Assembly (NCBI RefSeq): GCF_000687715.1 | Contig: NZ_JHXD01000025.1 | Span: 1 to 42,117 of the forward strand | Source of the DNA: Xylanibacter ruminicola Ga6B6 | Lineage (GTDB): Bacteria; Bacteroidota; Bacteroidia; Bacteroidales; Bacteroidaceae | DNA length: 42,117 nt | Direction of reading: 5' to 3' | Shown: positions 6,943-16,446 of the stretch, in pieces | Layout: each line of letters starts with the position of its first letter | How positions within the stretch are numbered: the first letter of the stretch is position 1 | Translations under genes and position numbers: made by a program | Notes under the pieces: model-generated | The model's database searches: none | What the model was told of the DNA's origin: nothing | The model's input: only the letters and a program-made list of their open reading frames with translations

Positions 6943-9185
6943 TGTATGGTAAGTACGGCTTTCTTCAGATGTTTCAGACTGCTGTCGGGACCAATCATAA
7001 TCTCAAAGTCGCCTGGTTCCAGCACATATTCCAACTGGCTGTTGTAGAATTTCAGCAGGTCGTCGGTAATCTCGAACTTCACTACCTTGCTTTCGCCCTT
7101 CTTCAGGTGAATGCGCTCAAAGCCCTTCAGCTCTTTTACGGGGCGGGTGATGCTGGCCACCACATCGTGGATGTACAGCTGCACAATCTCGTCGGCATCG
7201 TAGTTGCCGGTATTGGTAACCGTTACCTGTGCTGTGCGGCCGTTAAGCGTTACATCGCTATAAGCAAAGGTGGTATAGCTCAGACCGTAGCCGAAGGGGT
7301 AGAGTGGGTCGTTACGTACATCGAAGTAGTTGCTGCCGAACTTCTGGAACTCCTTGCGATCCTCGCCTACAGGGCGACCGGTGGGTAGATAGTTGTAGTA
7401 GAGTGGCTCCTGACCTGTGACCTGAGGCATAGAGGTGGTGAGCTTGCCGCTGGGCACCTTGTCACCAAACAGTACGTCGCAGATGGCATCGCCTGCCTCG
7501 CTGCCACCAAACCATACCTGCAGGATGGCGGGCACATGGGCCTGCTCCCAGCTGAGCACGGTGGGGCGGCCTGCAAAGTTGAGTACCACTACGGGCTTGT
7601 CCAGTTGCAGCAGGGCCTGGAGCAGTTCGCGCTGCACATCAAACATCTCGAGTGTGGCGCGGCTGCTGCTCTCGCCACTCATCTCGGCACTCTCGCCCAT
7701 AGCGCACACAATCACGTCGGCATCCTTGGCTATGGCCAGTGCCTCGCGCTTCAACAGTTCGCTATCCTTGAACGGGGTGGCGCGATAAAAACCACCATCC
7801 TTCTGCAGCGTAGAGTCGCTGGTAAAGTTGCAGCCCTGGGCATAGCTCACGGTGGCCTTACCTGCCAGCGCCTGCTCCATAGCCTCTTTCAGGGTGATGT
7901 ACTTGCTGTTGTCGGCTGTAGGTGCCCAGGTGCCAGCCATGTTGGCACGGTTGTGGGCCATCGGACCGATAAGGGCTATCTTGCCTTGTTTCTTGAGTGG
8001 TAGCAGCTGGTCCTGGTTCTTAAGCAGCACAAAACTCTCGGCTGCCAGATTGCGGGCTGCCTGCTTGTGTTCGGTGGTATAGATGTCGGTGGCGCGGCGT
8101 TTCTTATCAAGGAAACGGTAGGGATTCTGGAACAGTCCTAACTTGTATTTCGCCTCCAGCACACGACGGCAGGCCTGGTCGATCTCGGCCATAGTGACCT
8201 TACCCTCCTTGAGCGACTGCTCTAAGGTACCGATGAATCCCTCGGCACACATATCCATATCGGTGCCTGCCTTCAGGGCCAGTGCCGATACCTGTGGGAG
8301 ATTGCCCAGACCGTGTTTCATCATCTCGGCGATGGCGCCGTAGTCGGTAACTACAAAGCCATCCCACTGCCACTGCTTGCGCAGCACATCGTCGATAAGC
8401 CAGCGGTTGGCTGTGGCAGGGGTGTAATCTACGATATTAAACGATGTCATGAACGAGCCAGCCCCTGCCTTGGCGGCTGCCTGGTAGGGTGGGAAGAACT
8501 GGTTGTACATGCGTATGTGACTCATATCTACGGTGTTGTAGTCGCGACCGGCTTCGGCACCGCCGTACAGGGCGTAGTGCTTTACGCAGGCCATCATGTT
8601 CTCAGGACCATAGTTGCCCTGATAGCCGCGTACCAATGCCTCGGCAATGCGTGAGCCTAAGAACGGGTCCTCGCCATTACCCTCGGCAATACGGCCCCAG
8701 CGGGCATCGAGGGCGATATCCACCATGGGGCTGTAGGTCCAGCAGATGCCATCGGCTGTGGCTTCCTTGGCTGCGATGCGTGCAGCCTGCTCGATGGCAG
8801 CCAGGTCCCAACTGCACGACATGCCCAGGGGAATAGGAAAAATGGTTTCGTAGCCATGAATCACGTCCATACCCACCAGCAGGGGAATACCCAGACGGCT
8901 CTTCTTGACGGCGGCATCCTGTAGCTGACGGATGCCATCCACACCTTTCTGATTCAGGATGGTGCCCAGCTTGCCCTGGGCTATCAGTTGCATCAGCGGA
9001 CTGTTCTTCAGTTCGCCTGTGGTTGCCGATGTGCCTGGCAGCAGGTTCATCTGTCCTAACTTCTCCTCGACGGTCATCCTGGCCATCAGCTGGCTGATAA
9101 AATCATTCATTTTGGTGTCCTGAGCCGTAACATGCAGCCCAGAGAGGAGCAGCAGGGCTCCTACAAGTAGTCTTTTTAGTTTCAT
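6939..9185 (-). CDS. bglX: Glycoside hydrolase family 3 beta-glucosidase
   Basis: 748 residues, the usual length for BglX-type periplasmic enzymes. Signal peptide MKLKRLLVGALLLLSGLHVTAQ. The N-terminal GH3 barrel carries the nucleophile Asp281 in VVTDYGAI and the substrate-binding segments GICWTYSPMVDI and MACVKHYALYG. The second alpha/beta domain holds GESAEMSGESSSRA, and a fibronectin-III-like domain follows (LYPFGYGLSYTTF onwards, ending with KGESKVVKFEI). The predicted reaction is hydrolysis of terminal beta-linked glucose, possibly xylose, from oligosaccharides in the periplasm. It is divergent from the SGNH hydrolase across back-to-back promoters, and the surrounding arabinan genes suggest a joint role in plant-glycan breakdown. 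Exact substrate uncertain. Confidence 0.92.
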   Translation of the reverse strand: MKLKRLLVGALLLLSGLHVTAQDTKMNDFISQLMARMTVEEKLGQMNLLPGTSATTGELKNSPLMQLIAQGKLGTILNQKGVDGIRQLQDAAVKKSRLGIPLLVGMDVIHGYETIFPIPLGMSCSWDLAAIEQAARIAAKEATADGICWTYSPMVDIALDARWGRIAEGNGEDPFLGSRIAEALVRGYQGNYGPENMMACVKHYALYGGAEAGRDYNTVDMSHIRMYNQFFPPYQAAAKAGAGSFMTSFNIVDYTPATANRWLIDDVLRKQWQWDGFVVTDYGAIAEMMKHGLGNLPQVSALALKAGTDMDMCAEGFIGTLEQSLKEGKVTMAEIDQACRRVLEAKYKLGLFQNPYRFLDKKRRATDIYTTEHKQAARNLAAESFVLLKNQDQLLPLKKQGKIALIGPMAHNRANMAGTWAPTADNSKYITLKEAMEQALAGKATVSYAQGCNFTSDSTLQKDGGFYRATPFKDSELLKREALAIAKDADVIVCAMGESAEMSGESSSRATLEMFDVQRELLQALLQLDKPVVVLNFAGRPTVLSWEQAHVPAILQVWFGGSEAGDAICDVLFGDKVPSGKLTTSMPQVTGQEPLYYNYLPTGRPVGEDRKEFQKFGSNYFDVRNDPLYPFGYGLSYTTFAYSDVTLNGRTAQVTVTNTGNYDADEIVQLYIHDVVASITRPVKELKGFERIHLKKGESKVVKFEITDDLLKFYNSQLEYVLEPGDFEIMIGPDSSLKHLKKAVLTIQ

Positions 9186-9213
9186 AAATGGGTTTTAATT
9201 AAAGATTTTGGGG

Positions 9214-9251
9214 CAAAGGTACAAAAAAGTTGGCAAAATGTATTACCTTTG
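9214..9251. promoter_or_regulatory. Divergent promoters of the GH3 and SGNH genes
   Basis: Minus strand TACCTTTG (complement of 9214-9221) faces the GH3 gene. Plus strand TACCTTTG at 9244-9251 faces the esterase. The two -7 boxes are only 22 bp apart, so transcription in the two directions probably competes. No clear -33 boxes were found at normal spacing. Confidence 0.65.
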
Positions 9252-9280
9252 CGGCGAATAATAAAAACAAATTAATAACG

Positions 9281-10108
9281 ATGTACAACAAAATTAATCT
9301 ACAACTACGATTGATGGTGGTGCAGCTGTGTGCTGCTTTTGCCATCCAGGCTTTGTCGCAAACCGTTTTTACACATCCTTGGCAGGGTAAGCGTGTGGCT
9401 TACTTTGGCGACTCGATTACCGACCCGCGTAACAATGGTTCGAAAATAAAGTATTGGGGCTATCTGGCCGATTGGTTGGATATCAAGCCTTACGTATATG
9501 GGGTGAGCGGACGCCAGTGGAACGATATTCCACGACAGGCGGATAAGTGCTACGAGGAGCATGGCGACAGCATTGATGCCATTATGATTTTTATTGGTAC
9601 CAACGATTACAATGCGGGTGTGCCCATAGGCGAGTGGTTTACACAGAAACCCGAGAAGGTGGTGGCTGGCATACACGAGCAGAAGCACCCCGTGGACCGT
9701 TTGCATCGCTATCCGGTGATGACCGACAGTACGTATCGCGGACGTATCAACATCGCATTAAATAAGGTAAAGCGTATGTATCCCACCAAGCAGATCATAC
9801 TGCTGACACCCATCCACCGTGCGGGCTTTTATGCCAACGACAAGAACTGGCAGCCTACCGAGGATTATACCAACCAGTGTGGCGAGTATGTGGATGCCTA
9901 CGTGCAGTCGGTAAAGCAGGCTGGCCAGATTTGGGCGCTGCCTGTGATTGACTGGGGCGCTATGAGTGGACTGTACCCGCTGATGGACGAGCACACCCAG
10001 TATTTTAAGAGTGCCGAGAACGACCGTCTGCACCCCAATGATAAAGGGCACGAGCGCTTGGCCCGTACCCTTTACTATCAGTTGCTTACATTGCCTTGCA
10101 CATTTTAA
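9281..10108 (+). CDS. SGNH/GDSL-family lipase or esterase
   Basis: 275 residues from the Met at 9281. A longer frame from 9230 would overlap the -7 element at 9244-9251 and lacks a sensible signal peptide, so the shorter start is preferred. A signal-like N-terminus (LRLMVVQLCAAFAIQALSQ) is followed by block I (AYFGDSITDP, nucleophile Ser), block III (FIGTNDYN) and block V (ENDRLHPNDKGHERLA, catalytic Asp/His). The predicted role is ester hydrolysis on a carbohydrate or lipid in the envelope, possibly de-esterifying plant glycans given the neighbours. The substrate cannot be read from the sequence. Confidence 0.85.
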   Translation: MYNKINLQLRLMVVQLCAAFAIQALSQTVFTHPWQGKRVAYFGDSITDPRNNGSKIKYWGYLADWLDIKPYVYGVSGRQWNDIPRQADKCYEEHGDSIDAIMIFIGTNDYNAGVPIGEWFTQKPEKVVAGIHEQKHPVDRLHRYPVMTDSTYRGRINIALNKVKRMYPTKQIILLTPIHRAGFYANDKNWQPTEDYTNQCGEYVDAYVQSVKQAGQIWALPVIDWGAMSGLYPLMDEHTQYFKSAENDRLHPNDKGHERLARTLYYQLLTLPCTF

Positions 10109-10125
10109 GTGCGAGGCAATTTTTT
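10091..10125 (+). terminator. Terminator with the esterase stop codon in its loop
   Basis: An 11-bp stem, TTGCCTTGCAC / GTGCGAGGCAA (one G-U), with loop ATTTTAA is followed by six T. The esterase stop codon TAA (10106-10108) sits in the loop, and the T tract runs into the stop of the convergent arabinofuranosidase gene. Confidence 0.85.
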
Positions 10126-11752
10126 ATTTCAGCGTTACCACAACAATCGACTTAGCTGGCACCTTCATGGTAAGCACGCCCTTCTTAATCTTAGCGTCCT
10201 TGTACTCCTTTGGAGCAACCACGTTAGGATGATTAAAGTCGTTGAAGTCGGCTACATTCTTTGAAGTGAGGATGCGGCCGCTAACCTGCTTGGCGTTGAA
10301 ACCTGCAAAGTTGAAATCTACAGTCTGATCCTTATCCAGACTTACGTTTGTGATGGCCAGAACAATGCTGCCATCCTTGGTCTTAGCTGCCGATGCAGAG
10401 AGCAGTGGGCAAGGACGTGTGGTGTTGTCGCTGGTCTTCTGCTTCTCCTTGAAGTACTCGGTGCTGCACTGTACAGTCTCGCTCTGCAGATCAACGGGCA
10501 GATAAGTAGCCTCCTGGAATGGGGTGTACATCTGGAATACGTGATAGGTTGGGGTGAGAACCATGTGGCCTGTACCCTCCTGATCGGTAAGAATCATCGA
10601 CTGCAGCACGTTAACCACCTGAGCGATGTTAGCCATTTTTACACGGTCGGTGTACTTATGGAACACGTTGAGGCTCAGAGCAGCTACGAAAGCATCGCGC
10701 AGGGCGTTCTGCTGGTACAGGTGGCCAGGGATAGTACCGGGCTCCTCGTCCCACCAGGTTCCCCACTCATCAACCAGCAGGCCGATGTTGTTCTGAGGAT
10801 CCTTCTCGTCCATGATAGCCTTGTGCTTCTTAATCACCTCCTCGATCTCCAAGCACTTACCAAGTGCCCAGTAGTACTGATCGTTATCGAAGTTGATGGC
10901 CGAACCCTTAGGACCGTTCCAACCGGTGCAGGTGTAGTAGTGCAGAGAGATACCCTGCATGCGGGCACCAATCTTATCCATACAAACCTTGGTCCAGTTG
11001 TAATCATAGTCGCTGGCACCCGATGCAATACGATACAAACGGTTGCCACCCTGATCGCGCAGGTAGGTGTTGAACTTACGGAACTCGTCGCTGTAGTACT
11101 CGGGACTCATGTTACCACCGCAGCCCCAGGCCTCGTTACCAATTCCGAAGTACTTTACCTTCCAGGCTTTTTCACGGCCGTTAGCACGGCGCAGACGGGC
11201 CATAGGCGTATCGCCATCGCTGGTCATATACTCAACCCACTGAGCCATCTCCTTTACGGTACCAGAACCTACGTTACCCGAGATGTATGGCTCGCAGCCC
11301 AGCATCTCACACAGGTTCAGGAACTCGTGGGTACCAAACGAGTTGTCCTCGATGGTGCCACCCCAGTTATTGTTACGCAAAGAGGGGCGCTCTGACTTGG
11401 GACCGATACCGTCCATCCAGTGATAGTCGTCGGCAAAGCAACCGCCTGGCCAGCGCAGTACTGGAATCTGCAGAGCCTTCAGAGCCTCGAACACATCCTT
11501 ACGGTAACCGTTGATGTTAGGAATCTGAGAGTTCTCGCCAACCCACAGGCCACCGTAGATACAGCTACCCAGGTGCTCAGAGAACTGACCGTAAATCTCC
11601 TTGTTGATCTTGGCTCCAGCCTGATCGGCATGAACCGTAGCTTTCACATTCTTCGCAAGCGAAGCGTCTCCTTGCGTCGCCGAGCGGTCAGCGGCTGATG
11701 CCGATGTGGCAAAAGCCAGTGCGATAGTCGCGGTAAAAATATACTTTTTCAT
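10124..11752 (-). CDS. GH51 alpha-L-arabinofuranosidase
   Basis: 542 residues with signal peptide MKKYIFTATIALAFATSASA, so secreted to the periplasm or surface. GH51 landmarks: IYGQFSEHLGSCIYGG near the N-terminus, LRWPGGCFADDYHW, acid/base Glu207 in GIGNEAWG and nucleophile Glu329 in LLVDEWGTWW. A C-terminal beta-sandwich ends in VPAKSIVVVTL. It releases terminal alpha-L-arabinofuranose from arabinan or arabinoxylan oligosaccharides. It is the last gene of the arabinose operon, 15 bp after araB, so it supplies the substrate imported and metabolised by the other products. Confidence 0.93.
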   Translation of the reverse strand: MKKYIFTATIALAFATSASAADRSATQGDASLAKNVKATVHADQAGAKINKEIYGQFSEHLGSCIYGGLWVGENSQIPNINGYRKDVFEALKALQIPVLRWPGGCFADDYHWMDGIGPKSERPSLRNNNWGGTIEDNSFGTHEFLNLCEMLGCEPYISGNVGSGTVKEMAQWVEYMTSDGDTPMARLRRANGREKAWKVKYFGIGNEAWGCGGNMSPEYYSDEFRKFNTYLRDQGGNRLYRIASGASDYDYNWTKVCMDKIGARMQGISLHYYTCTGWNGPKGSAINFDNDQYYWALGKCLEIEEVIKKHKAIMDEKDPQNNIGLLVDEWGTWWDEEPGTIPGHLYQQNALRDAFVAALSLNVFHKYTDRVKMANIAQVVNVLQSMILTDQEGTGHMVLTPTYHVFQMYTPFQEATYLPVDLQSETVQCSTEYFKEKQKTSDNTTRPCPLLSASAAKTKDGSIVLAITNVSLDKDQTVDFNFAGFNAKQVSGRILTSKNVADFNDFNHPNVVAPKEYKDAKIKKGVLTMKVPAKSIVVVTLK

Positions 11753-11767
11753 GTCGTTGATAAAAAA

Positions 11768-13363
11768 TTACTTGTTATCTACAGCAGCCTGTTCGATAGG
11801 CAGACAGCGCTTGTAGTTCTCGATATACTTCTCGAAACCAGCTACGTCCTCGGCGGTAGGAGCGAAAGAGGTACCTGTGTTACCGGCGAATACCACTTCC
11901 TCGAGGTAGTCGGCCAGGTTCTTACCGTTCTTATTAATCAGGTAGCCAGCCAGCAGAGCAATACCCCAGGCACCACCTTCGCCAGCAGTCTCCATCACCG
12001 AGATAGGTGAGTTAAGGGCTGCAGCCAGCATGCGCTGACCCACAACAGGAGTCTTGAAGTATCCACCATGACCGGTGATACGATCTACCTGAATCTTCTC
12101 TTCCTTCAGCAGGATGTCGTTACCAATCTTCAGTACACCGATAGCGCCATAGAGGTGGGCACGCATAAAGTTTGCCAGGTTGAACTTGTCGCCGGCAGAG
12201 CGAACGAACATAGGACGACCCTCGGGCAGACCTGTTACAGGCTCACCAGATACGTAGTTGTATGCCATCAGACCACCGCAGTCGGTCTCGCCCTCAAGGG
12301 CCTTGTTAAACAGCTTGCCGTAGAGCTCGTTCATATCAACCTCGATACCCAACAGCTGCTGGTACTCCTTGAACAAACCTACCCAGGCGTTGATATCGCT
12401 GGTGCAGTTGTTACAGTGTACCATTGCTACGAGCGAGCCATCAGGTGTGGTTACCATATCAATCATCTCGTAAGGCTTAGAGAGTGGCTTCTCGAGCACA
12501 ATCATTGAGAATGATGAAGTTCCGGCTGAAACGTTACCTGTACGCTGCTTAACGGCGTTGGTGGCAACCATACCAGTACCGGCGTCGCCCTCAGGAGGAC
12601 AAACGGGGCAACCTGGCTTCAGGTGGCCTGATACGTCGAGTTTCTTAGCACCCTCGGGAGTCAGGAAACCTGCATTCTCGCCAGCGTTGAGTGACTTAGG
12701 CAGAATATCGAGCAGCTTCCATGAGAAGCCTTTTGGAGCTACGAGCTCGTCGAACTTACGAACCATCTCGGCATCGTAGGTCTTGGTAGCGGGATCAACA
12801 GGAATCATACCTGATGCATCGCCTACGCCCAGTACAAACTCGCCTGTTACCTGCCAGTGAACATAACCAGCCAGGGTGGTGAGGTACTTGATGTCGGCTA
12901 CGTGCTCCTCGTTGTCGAGAATGCACTGATACAGGTGGCTGATGCTCCAACGCAGGGGGATGTTGTAGTTGAAGAGCTTTGAGAGCTCGGCAGCTGCCTT
13001 ACCTGTGTTGGTGTTACGCCAGGTGCGGAAAGGAACCAGAATCTGCTGGTCCTTGTTGAAGGCCATATAGCCGTGCATCATAGCGCTGAAGCCGATGGCG
13101 GCCAGCGCCTCAATCTCGCAGTCGTACTGCTTCATAACGTCCTTGCGCAGGTCGGCATAGCAGTCCTGCAGACCGTACCAAACAGCCTCGGTAGAGTAGG
13201 TCCACAGACCATCTACCAACTGGTTTTCCCACTCGTGTGAACCCTGTGCAATGGGCTCGTTGTCCTCGTCGATGAGGACGGCCTTTATGCGGGTAGAGCC
13301 AAACTCGATACCGAGAATGGCCTTACCTGCCTGAATAGTTTCTTTTGCTGTCATATTGATCAT
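11768..13363 (-). CDS. araB: FGGY-family L-ribulokinase
   Basis: 531 residues. FGGY kinase landmarks: the phosphate-binding loop ILGIEFGSTRIKAVLID, substrate segment GFSAMMHGYMAF, an ATP-site glycine-rich motif (GNVSAGTSSFSMIV) and ITGHGGYFKTPVVGQRM near the C-terminus. Sequence alone could be read as xylulokinase. Position between araA and an arabinofuranosidase in an operon with araD and AraR favours L-ribulose phosphorylation to L-ribulose 5-phosphate. The Met at 13354 is an alternative start. A palindromic repeat separates it from araA (111-bp gap), while the GH51 gene follows after 15 bp. Confidence 0.88.
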   Translation of the reverse strand: MINMTAKETIQAGKAILGIEFGSTRIKAVLIDEDNEPIAQGSHEWENQLVDGLWTYSTEAVWYGLQDCYADLRKDVMKQYDCEIEALAAIGFSAMMHGYMAFNKDQQILVPFRTWRNTNTGKAAAELSKLFNYNIPLRWSISHLYQCILDNEEHVADIKYLTTLAGYVHWQVTGEFVLGVGDASGMIPVDPATKTYDAEMVRKFDELVAPKGFSWKLLDILPKSLNAGENAGFLTPEGAKKLDVSGHLKPGCPVCPPEGDAGTGMVATNAVKQRTGNVSAGTSSFSMIVLEKPLSKPYEMIDMVTTPDGSLVAMVHCNNCTSDINAWVGLFKEYQQLLGIEVDMNELYGKLFNKALEGETDCGGLMAYNYVSGEPVTGLPEGRPMFVRSAGDKFNLANFMRAHLYGAIGVLKIGNDILLKEEKIQVDRITGHGGYFKTPVVGQRMLAAALNSPISVMETAGEGGAWGIALLAGYLINKNGKNLADYLEEVVFAGNTGTSFAPTAEDVAGFEKYIENYKRCLPIEQAAVDNK

Positions 13364-13372
13364 TTTTATTTT

Positions 13373-13466
13373 GGCACGGATTACGCGGCTTTTATTCTAA
13401 AAGACACTGCTTTTTTATGATGTGATATAGCCGTGTCCTTATTTATAAGGCCGTGTAATCCGTGCC
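13373..13466. repeat. Palindromic REP-like element between araA and araB
   Basis: GGCACGGATTACGCGG (13373-13388) and its near-complement ending GTGTAATCCGTGCC (13449-13466) form arms matching at 16 of 18 positions around a 58-bp centre, which itself holds CCTTAT-TT-ATAAGG (13438-13451). A related element occurs at 29781-29810. The transcript could fold into a long hairpin inside the operon. I saw no -7 box for araB here. Confidence 0.75.
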
Positions 13467-13474
13467 TATAATTA

Positions 13475-15013
13475 TTATCTCAGCGCTTTGTTAAGCATGA
13501 AGTAAACCTCGTTGTTGCGGAGAGTCTGCTTGAAGTCGGCGATGTTTGTCTGCTTGTTGATGCGAACATACTCGATGCCAGTCATCTCGGCGAAATCCTC
13601 CCAGTACTCCTCGGTGATGTCGTAAGAGAAGGCACTGTGGTGAGTACCACCTGCCAGAATCCAGGCTGCAGCACCAATCTCGAATGTGGGCTGTGGAACC
13701 CAGAGTGCTGAAGCTACAGGCAGCTTTGGCATGGGCTGTGGCTCGATGCACTCTACCTCCTGACTGATCAGACGGAAACGGTTACCCAGATCAACTACGG
13801 TAGCCTTGATACCAGCGCCAGTCTTTGAGGTGAATACCAAACGGGCGGTCTGCTGCTTGCGGATACCGATGCCCAGGAAGTGAACCTCGAGCTTTGGCTT
13901 ATCGGTAGCAATCAGAGGACAAACCTCGAGCATGTGGCTCTGCAGGCAAGAGCTGCGGTCGCCAGCGAAGTTCAGTGTGTAGTCCTCGAGGAATGAGCAA
14001 CCAGTAGGCATGCCCTGCTGGATAACCCACAGAGTGCGATACAGGCAGGCTGTCTTCCAGTCGCCCTCGGCACCGAAACCGTAACCCTCTTCCATCAGGC
14101 GCTGTGAAGCCAGACCAGGAATCTGGTCGAAACCGCAGAAGTTAGGATCGTCGATGTTGGCATCGCCCAGGTCGTCGAAGTTAGTGGTGAAAGCAGTAGC
14201 GCCCTCGTCCTTCAGTACGCGGCGAAGGGCAATCTCGGCCTTGGCAGCGTTCTTTACCTTCTCCCAGTAAACCTGCTCACCGCTCTCGTCGATCTTGATG
14301 GTGTAGAGCTTCTTGTACTCCTCAACCAGGGCGTCGGCCTCGGCATCGGTAACCTTCTTGAAGTACTCCATCAGCGAGCTTACGGGATAGTAATCTACGT
14401 GGTAACCCAGGCGCTGCTCAAACTCTACGCGGTCGCCATCGGTTACAGCTACGTTGTTCATGTTCATACCGAACATCAGGCAGCGTACGTTATGAGCATC
14501 GGCTACACCAGCAGCTACACGTGCCCAAACGGCAATCTGCTGCTGAGCCTTCTGGTCCTTCCAGTAACCACAAACCACCTTGCGGGCTACACGCATGCGA
14601 GTGCAGATGTGTCCGAACTCGATATCGCCGTGAGCACTCTGGTTCAGGTTCATGAAGTCCATGTCGATCTCGCTCCAGGGGATTTCGGCATTATACTGTG
14701 TGTGGAAGTGGAGCAGAGGCTTCTGCAGCTGCTGCAGACCCTTGATCCACATCTTTGCAGGCGAGAAGGTGTGCATCCAGGTAATGATACCTACGCACTT
14801 CTCGTCGTTGTTGGCAGCCAGCATCACCTGCTCTACTTCCTTAGAGCTGTTGGCTGTACCTTTATATACAATCTTAACAGGGATGTTGCCAGAGGCGTTC
14901 AAACCCTCGACCATCTCCTTAGAGTGTCCGTCAACGGCAACTACTGCGTCGCCTCCGTACAGGAGCTGTGCGCCAGTTACCCACCAAATTTCGTAGTTCT
15001 CAAATGCTTTCAT
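13475..15013 (-). CDS. araA: L-arabinose isomerase
   Basis: 512 residues, close to the roughly 500 typical of AraA. N-terminal EIWWVTGAQLLYGGDAV is the family signature. Metal- and substrate-site segments are visible: CSFLEDYTLNFAGDRS (Glu), QSHMLEVCP (Glu) and the His-containing GTHHSAFSYDI near the C-terminus. It interconverts L-arabinose and L-ribulose in the cytoplasm using Mn2+. It lies 28 bp after araD in the operon and ends just before the palindromic repeat. Confidence 0.95.
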   Translation of the reverse strand: MKAFENYEIWWVTGAQLLYGGDAVVAVDGHSKEMVEGLNASGNIPVKIVYKGTANSSKEVEQVMLAANNDEKCVGIITWMHTFSPAKMWIKGLQQLQKPLLHFHTQYNAEIPWSEIDMDFMNLNQSAHGDIEFGHICTRMRVARKVVCGYWKDQKAQQQIAVWARVAAGVADAHNVRCLMFGMNMNNVAVTDGDRVEFEQRLGYHVDYYPVSSLMEYFKKVTDAEADALVEEYKKLYTIKIDESGEQVYWEKVKNAAKAEIALRRVLKDEGATAFTTNFDDLGDANIDDPNFCGFDQIPGLASQRLMEEGYGFGAEGDWKTACLYRTLWVIQQGMPTGCSFLEDYTLNFAGDRSSCLQSHMLEVCPLIATDKPKLEVHFLGIGIRKQQTARLVFTSKTGAGIKATVVDLGNRFRLISQEVECIEPQPMPKLPVASALWVPQPTFEIGAAAWILAGGTHHSAFSYDITEEYWEDFAEMTGIEYVRINKQTNIADFKQTLRNNEVYFMLNKALR

Positions 15014-15041
15014 TATCGTATAATTGTTTCTTAGTTAATTA

Positions 15042-15752
15042 TTAATGTTTCTGTCCCTTCTGTCCGTAGTAGGCGTTAGGTCCGTGCTTGCGCATGTAGT
15101 GCTTCTCAACAAGCAGCGGATTCATAGTAAGGTTAGGGTTAACCGAGAAGGCTACAAAGGCCATCTTGGCACACTGCTCCATCACCTTGGCATTGTAAAC
15201 GGCATTGTCGGGTGAGGTTCCCCATGAGAATGGACCGTGGTTCTTAACCAGCACAGCGGGAGTGTGATCGGGGTTAATCTTACGGATGTTCAGAATCTCA
15301 TCTACAATCACGTTACCTGTCTCTAACTCGTAGTTTCCCTTAACCTCAGCCTCGGTCATATCGCGGGTGCAGGGGATATCCTTGTAGAAGTAGTCGGCAT
15401 GCGTTGTACCGATGTTGGGGATATCCTTACCAGCCTGAGCAAAAGCTGTGGCATAGGTAGAGTGGGTGTGAACCACGCCCTGAATGTTGGGGAATGCCTT
15501 ATATAATACAAGGTGTGTGGGGGTGTCAGACGAAGGGTTGAGATCGCCTTCGACTACCTTTCCACTCTCGAGATCAACAACAACCATGTCGCTGGCTTTC
15601 ATTACATCGTAGTCAACACCAGAGGGCTTGATAACTACAAGTCCTTTTTCACGGTCGATACCTGAGACATTACCCCAGGTAAAGATTACCAGGTTCTGCT
15701 TTACAAGGTCGAGATTTGCCTTGAATACTTTTTCTTTCAGTTCTTCTAACAT
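15042..15752 (-). CDS. araD: L-ribulose-5-phosphate 4-epimerase
   Basis: 236 residues, class II aldolase fold. Zinc ligands appear in [11 protein letters not shown] (two His) and [12 protein letters not shown] (third His); the acidic residue of [11 protein letters not shown] and the conserved GNVSGID match the family. It converts L-ribulose 5-phosphate to D-xylulose 5-phosphate, which enters the pentose phosphate pathway. The start follows the araR stop by 5 bp, so the genes are tightly coupled. Confidence 0.95.
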   Translation of the reverse strand: MLEELKEKVFKANLDLVKQNLVIFTWGNVSGIDREKGLVVIKPSGVDYDVMKASDMVVVDLESGKVVEGDLNPSSDTPTHLVLYKAFPNIQGVVHTHSTYATAFAQAGKDIPNIGTTHADYFYKDIPCTRDMTEAEVKGNYELETGNVIVDEILNIRKINPDHTPAVLVKNHGPFSWGTSPDNAVYNAKVMEQCAKMAFVAFSVNPNLTMNPLLVEKHYMRKHGPNAYYGQKGQKH

Positions 15753-15757
15753 TGTTC

Positions 15758-16432
15758 TTACAGTTTGAAATTTGAATCTTCGGTATAAGCGCGCTTATTG
15801 AAACGATAGAGATAAGCGCCGCGTTTTGAACTCTTCTTGTCAATCAGTTCGGTCTTCTCAATGAAGTCCATCTCCTTGACACGCTTGCGGAAGTTGCGTT
15901 TGTCGAGCTCGGTGCCATAAACGGCCTCGTAGAGCGTCTGCAACTGGGTGAGTGTGAACAGATCGGGCAGCAGATTGAAGCCTACTGGCTCGTGCGACAT
16001 CTTCTGCTGAACCAGCTTGCGAGCCTTGCTTACCATCTCGTTGTGGTCGGAATAGAGCTGGGGAATCTCCTCAACGTCGATCCACTCGGCTCCATGCTCC
16101 TGGCGCAGCTTGTCGTCGTAATCCATCACATTAATCAGGGCATAGTACGAAATTGATACTACGCGCTCGCCCGGGTCGCGGTCCACCTTACCAAAGGCAC
16201 CAATCTGGCGCATGTAGATGTTACGCAAACCTGTTAACTCAAAAAGTGTGCGCGAAGCTGCTTCGTCCACACTTTCGGTGGCGCCAACGAAGCCTCCGTA
16301 GAGGCTCCATTCGCCACGTCCCGGGTCCATCTTGCGGCGACCGATCAACACCTTCAGTTTCTTTTCATCGAAACCGAAGATGATGCAGTCGACCGACAAC
16401 CAGACCTTGGAATGTTCGTTATAAAACGTCAT
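15758..16432 (-). CDS. araR: AraR-type Nudix-fold arabinose repressor
   Basis: 224 residues. The N-terminal Nudix-like domain (1-140) has a degenerate Nudix box, [20 protein letters not shown]: two of the metal-binding Glu are replaced by Thr and Leu, so hydrolysis is not expected. The C-terminal winged helix (about 150-215, [19 protein letters not shown] then [10 protein letters not shown]) is the DNA reader. It matches the Bacteroides AraR family, in which the Nudix domain binds L-arabinose and releases DNA. It lies inside the operon it presumably controls, implying feedback through the promoter at 19397-19427. Confidence 0.9.
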   Translation of the reverse strand: MTFYNEHSKVWLSVDCIIFGFDEKKLKVLIGRRKMDPGRGEWSLYGGFVGATESVDEAASRTLFELTGLRNIYMRQIGAFGKVDRDPGERVVSISYYALINVMDYDDKLRQEHGAEWIDVEEIPQLYSDHNEMVSKARKLVQQKMSHEPVGFNLLPDLFTLTQLQTLYEAVYGTELDKRNFRKRVKEMDFIEKTELIDKKSSKRGAYLYRFNKRAYTEDSNFKL

Positions 16433-16446
16433 ATTCTAACTTTTTA

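Noticed and set aside
10541..11395. 284-codon open frame antisense to the GH51 gene
   Set aside because: The opposite strand encodes a clear arabinofuranosidase; the antisense product has no family features.
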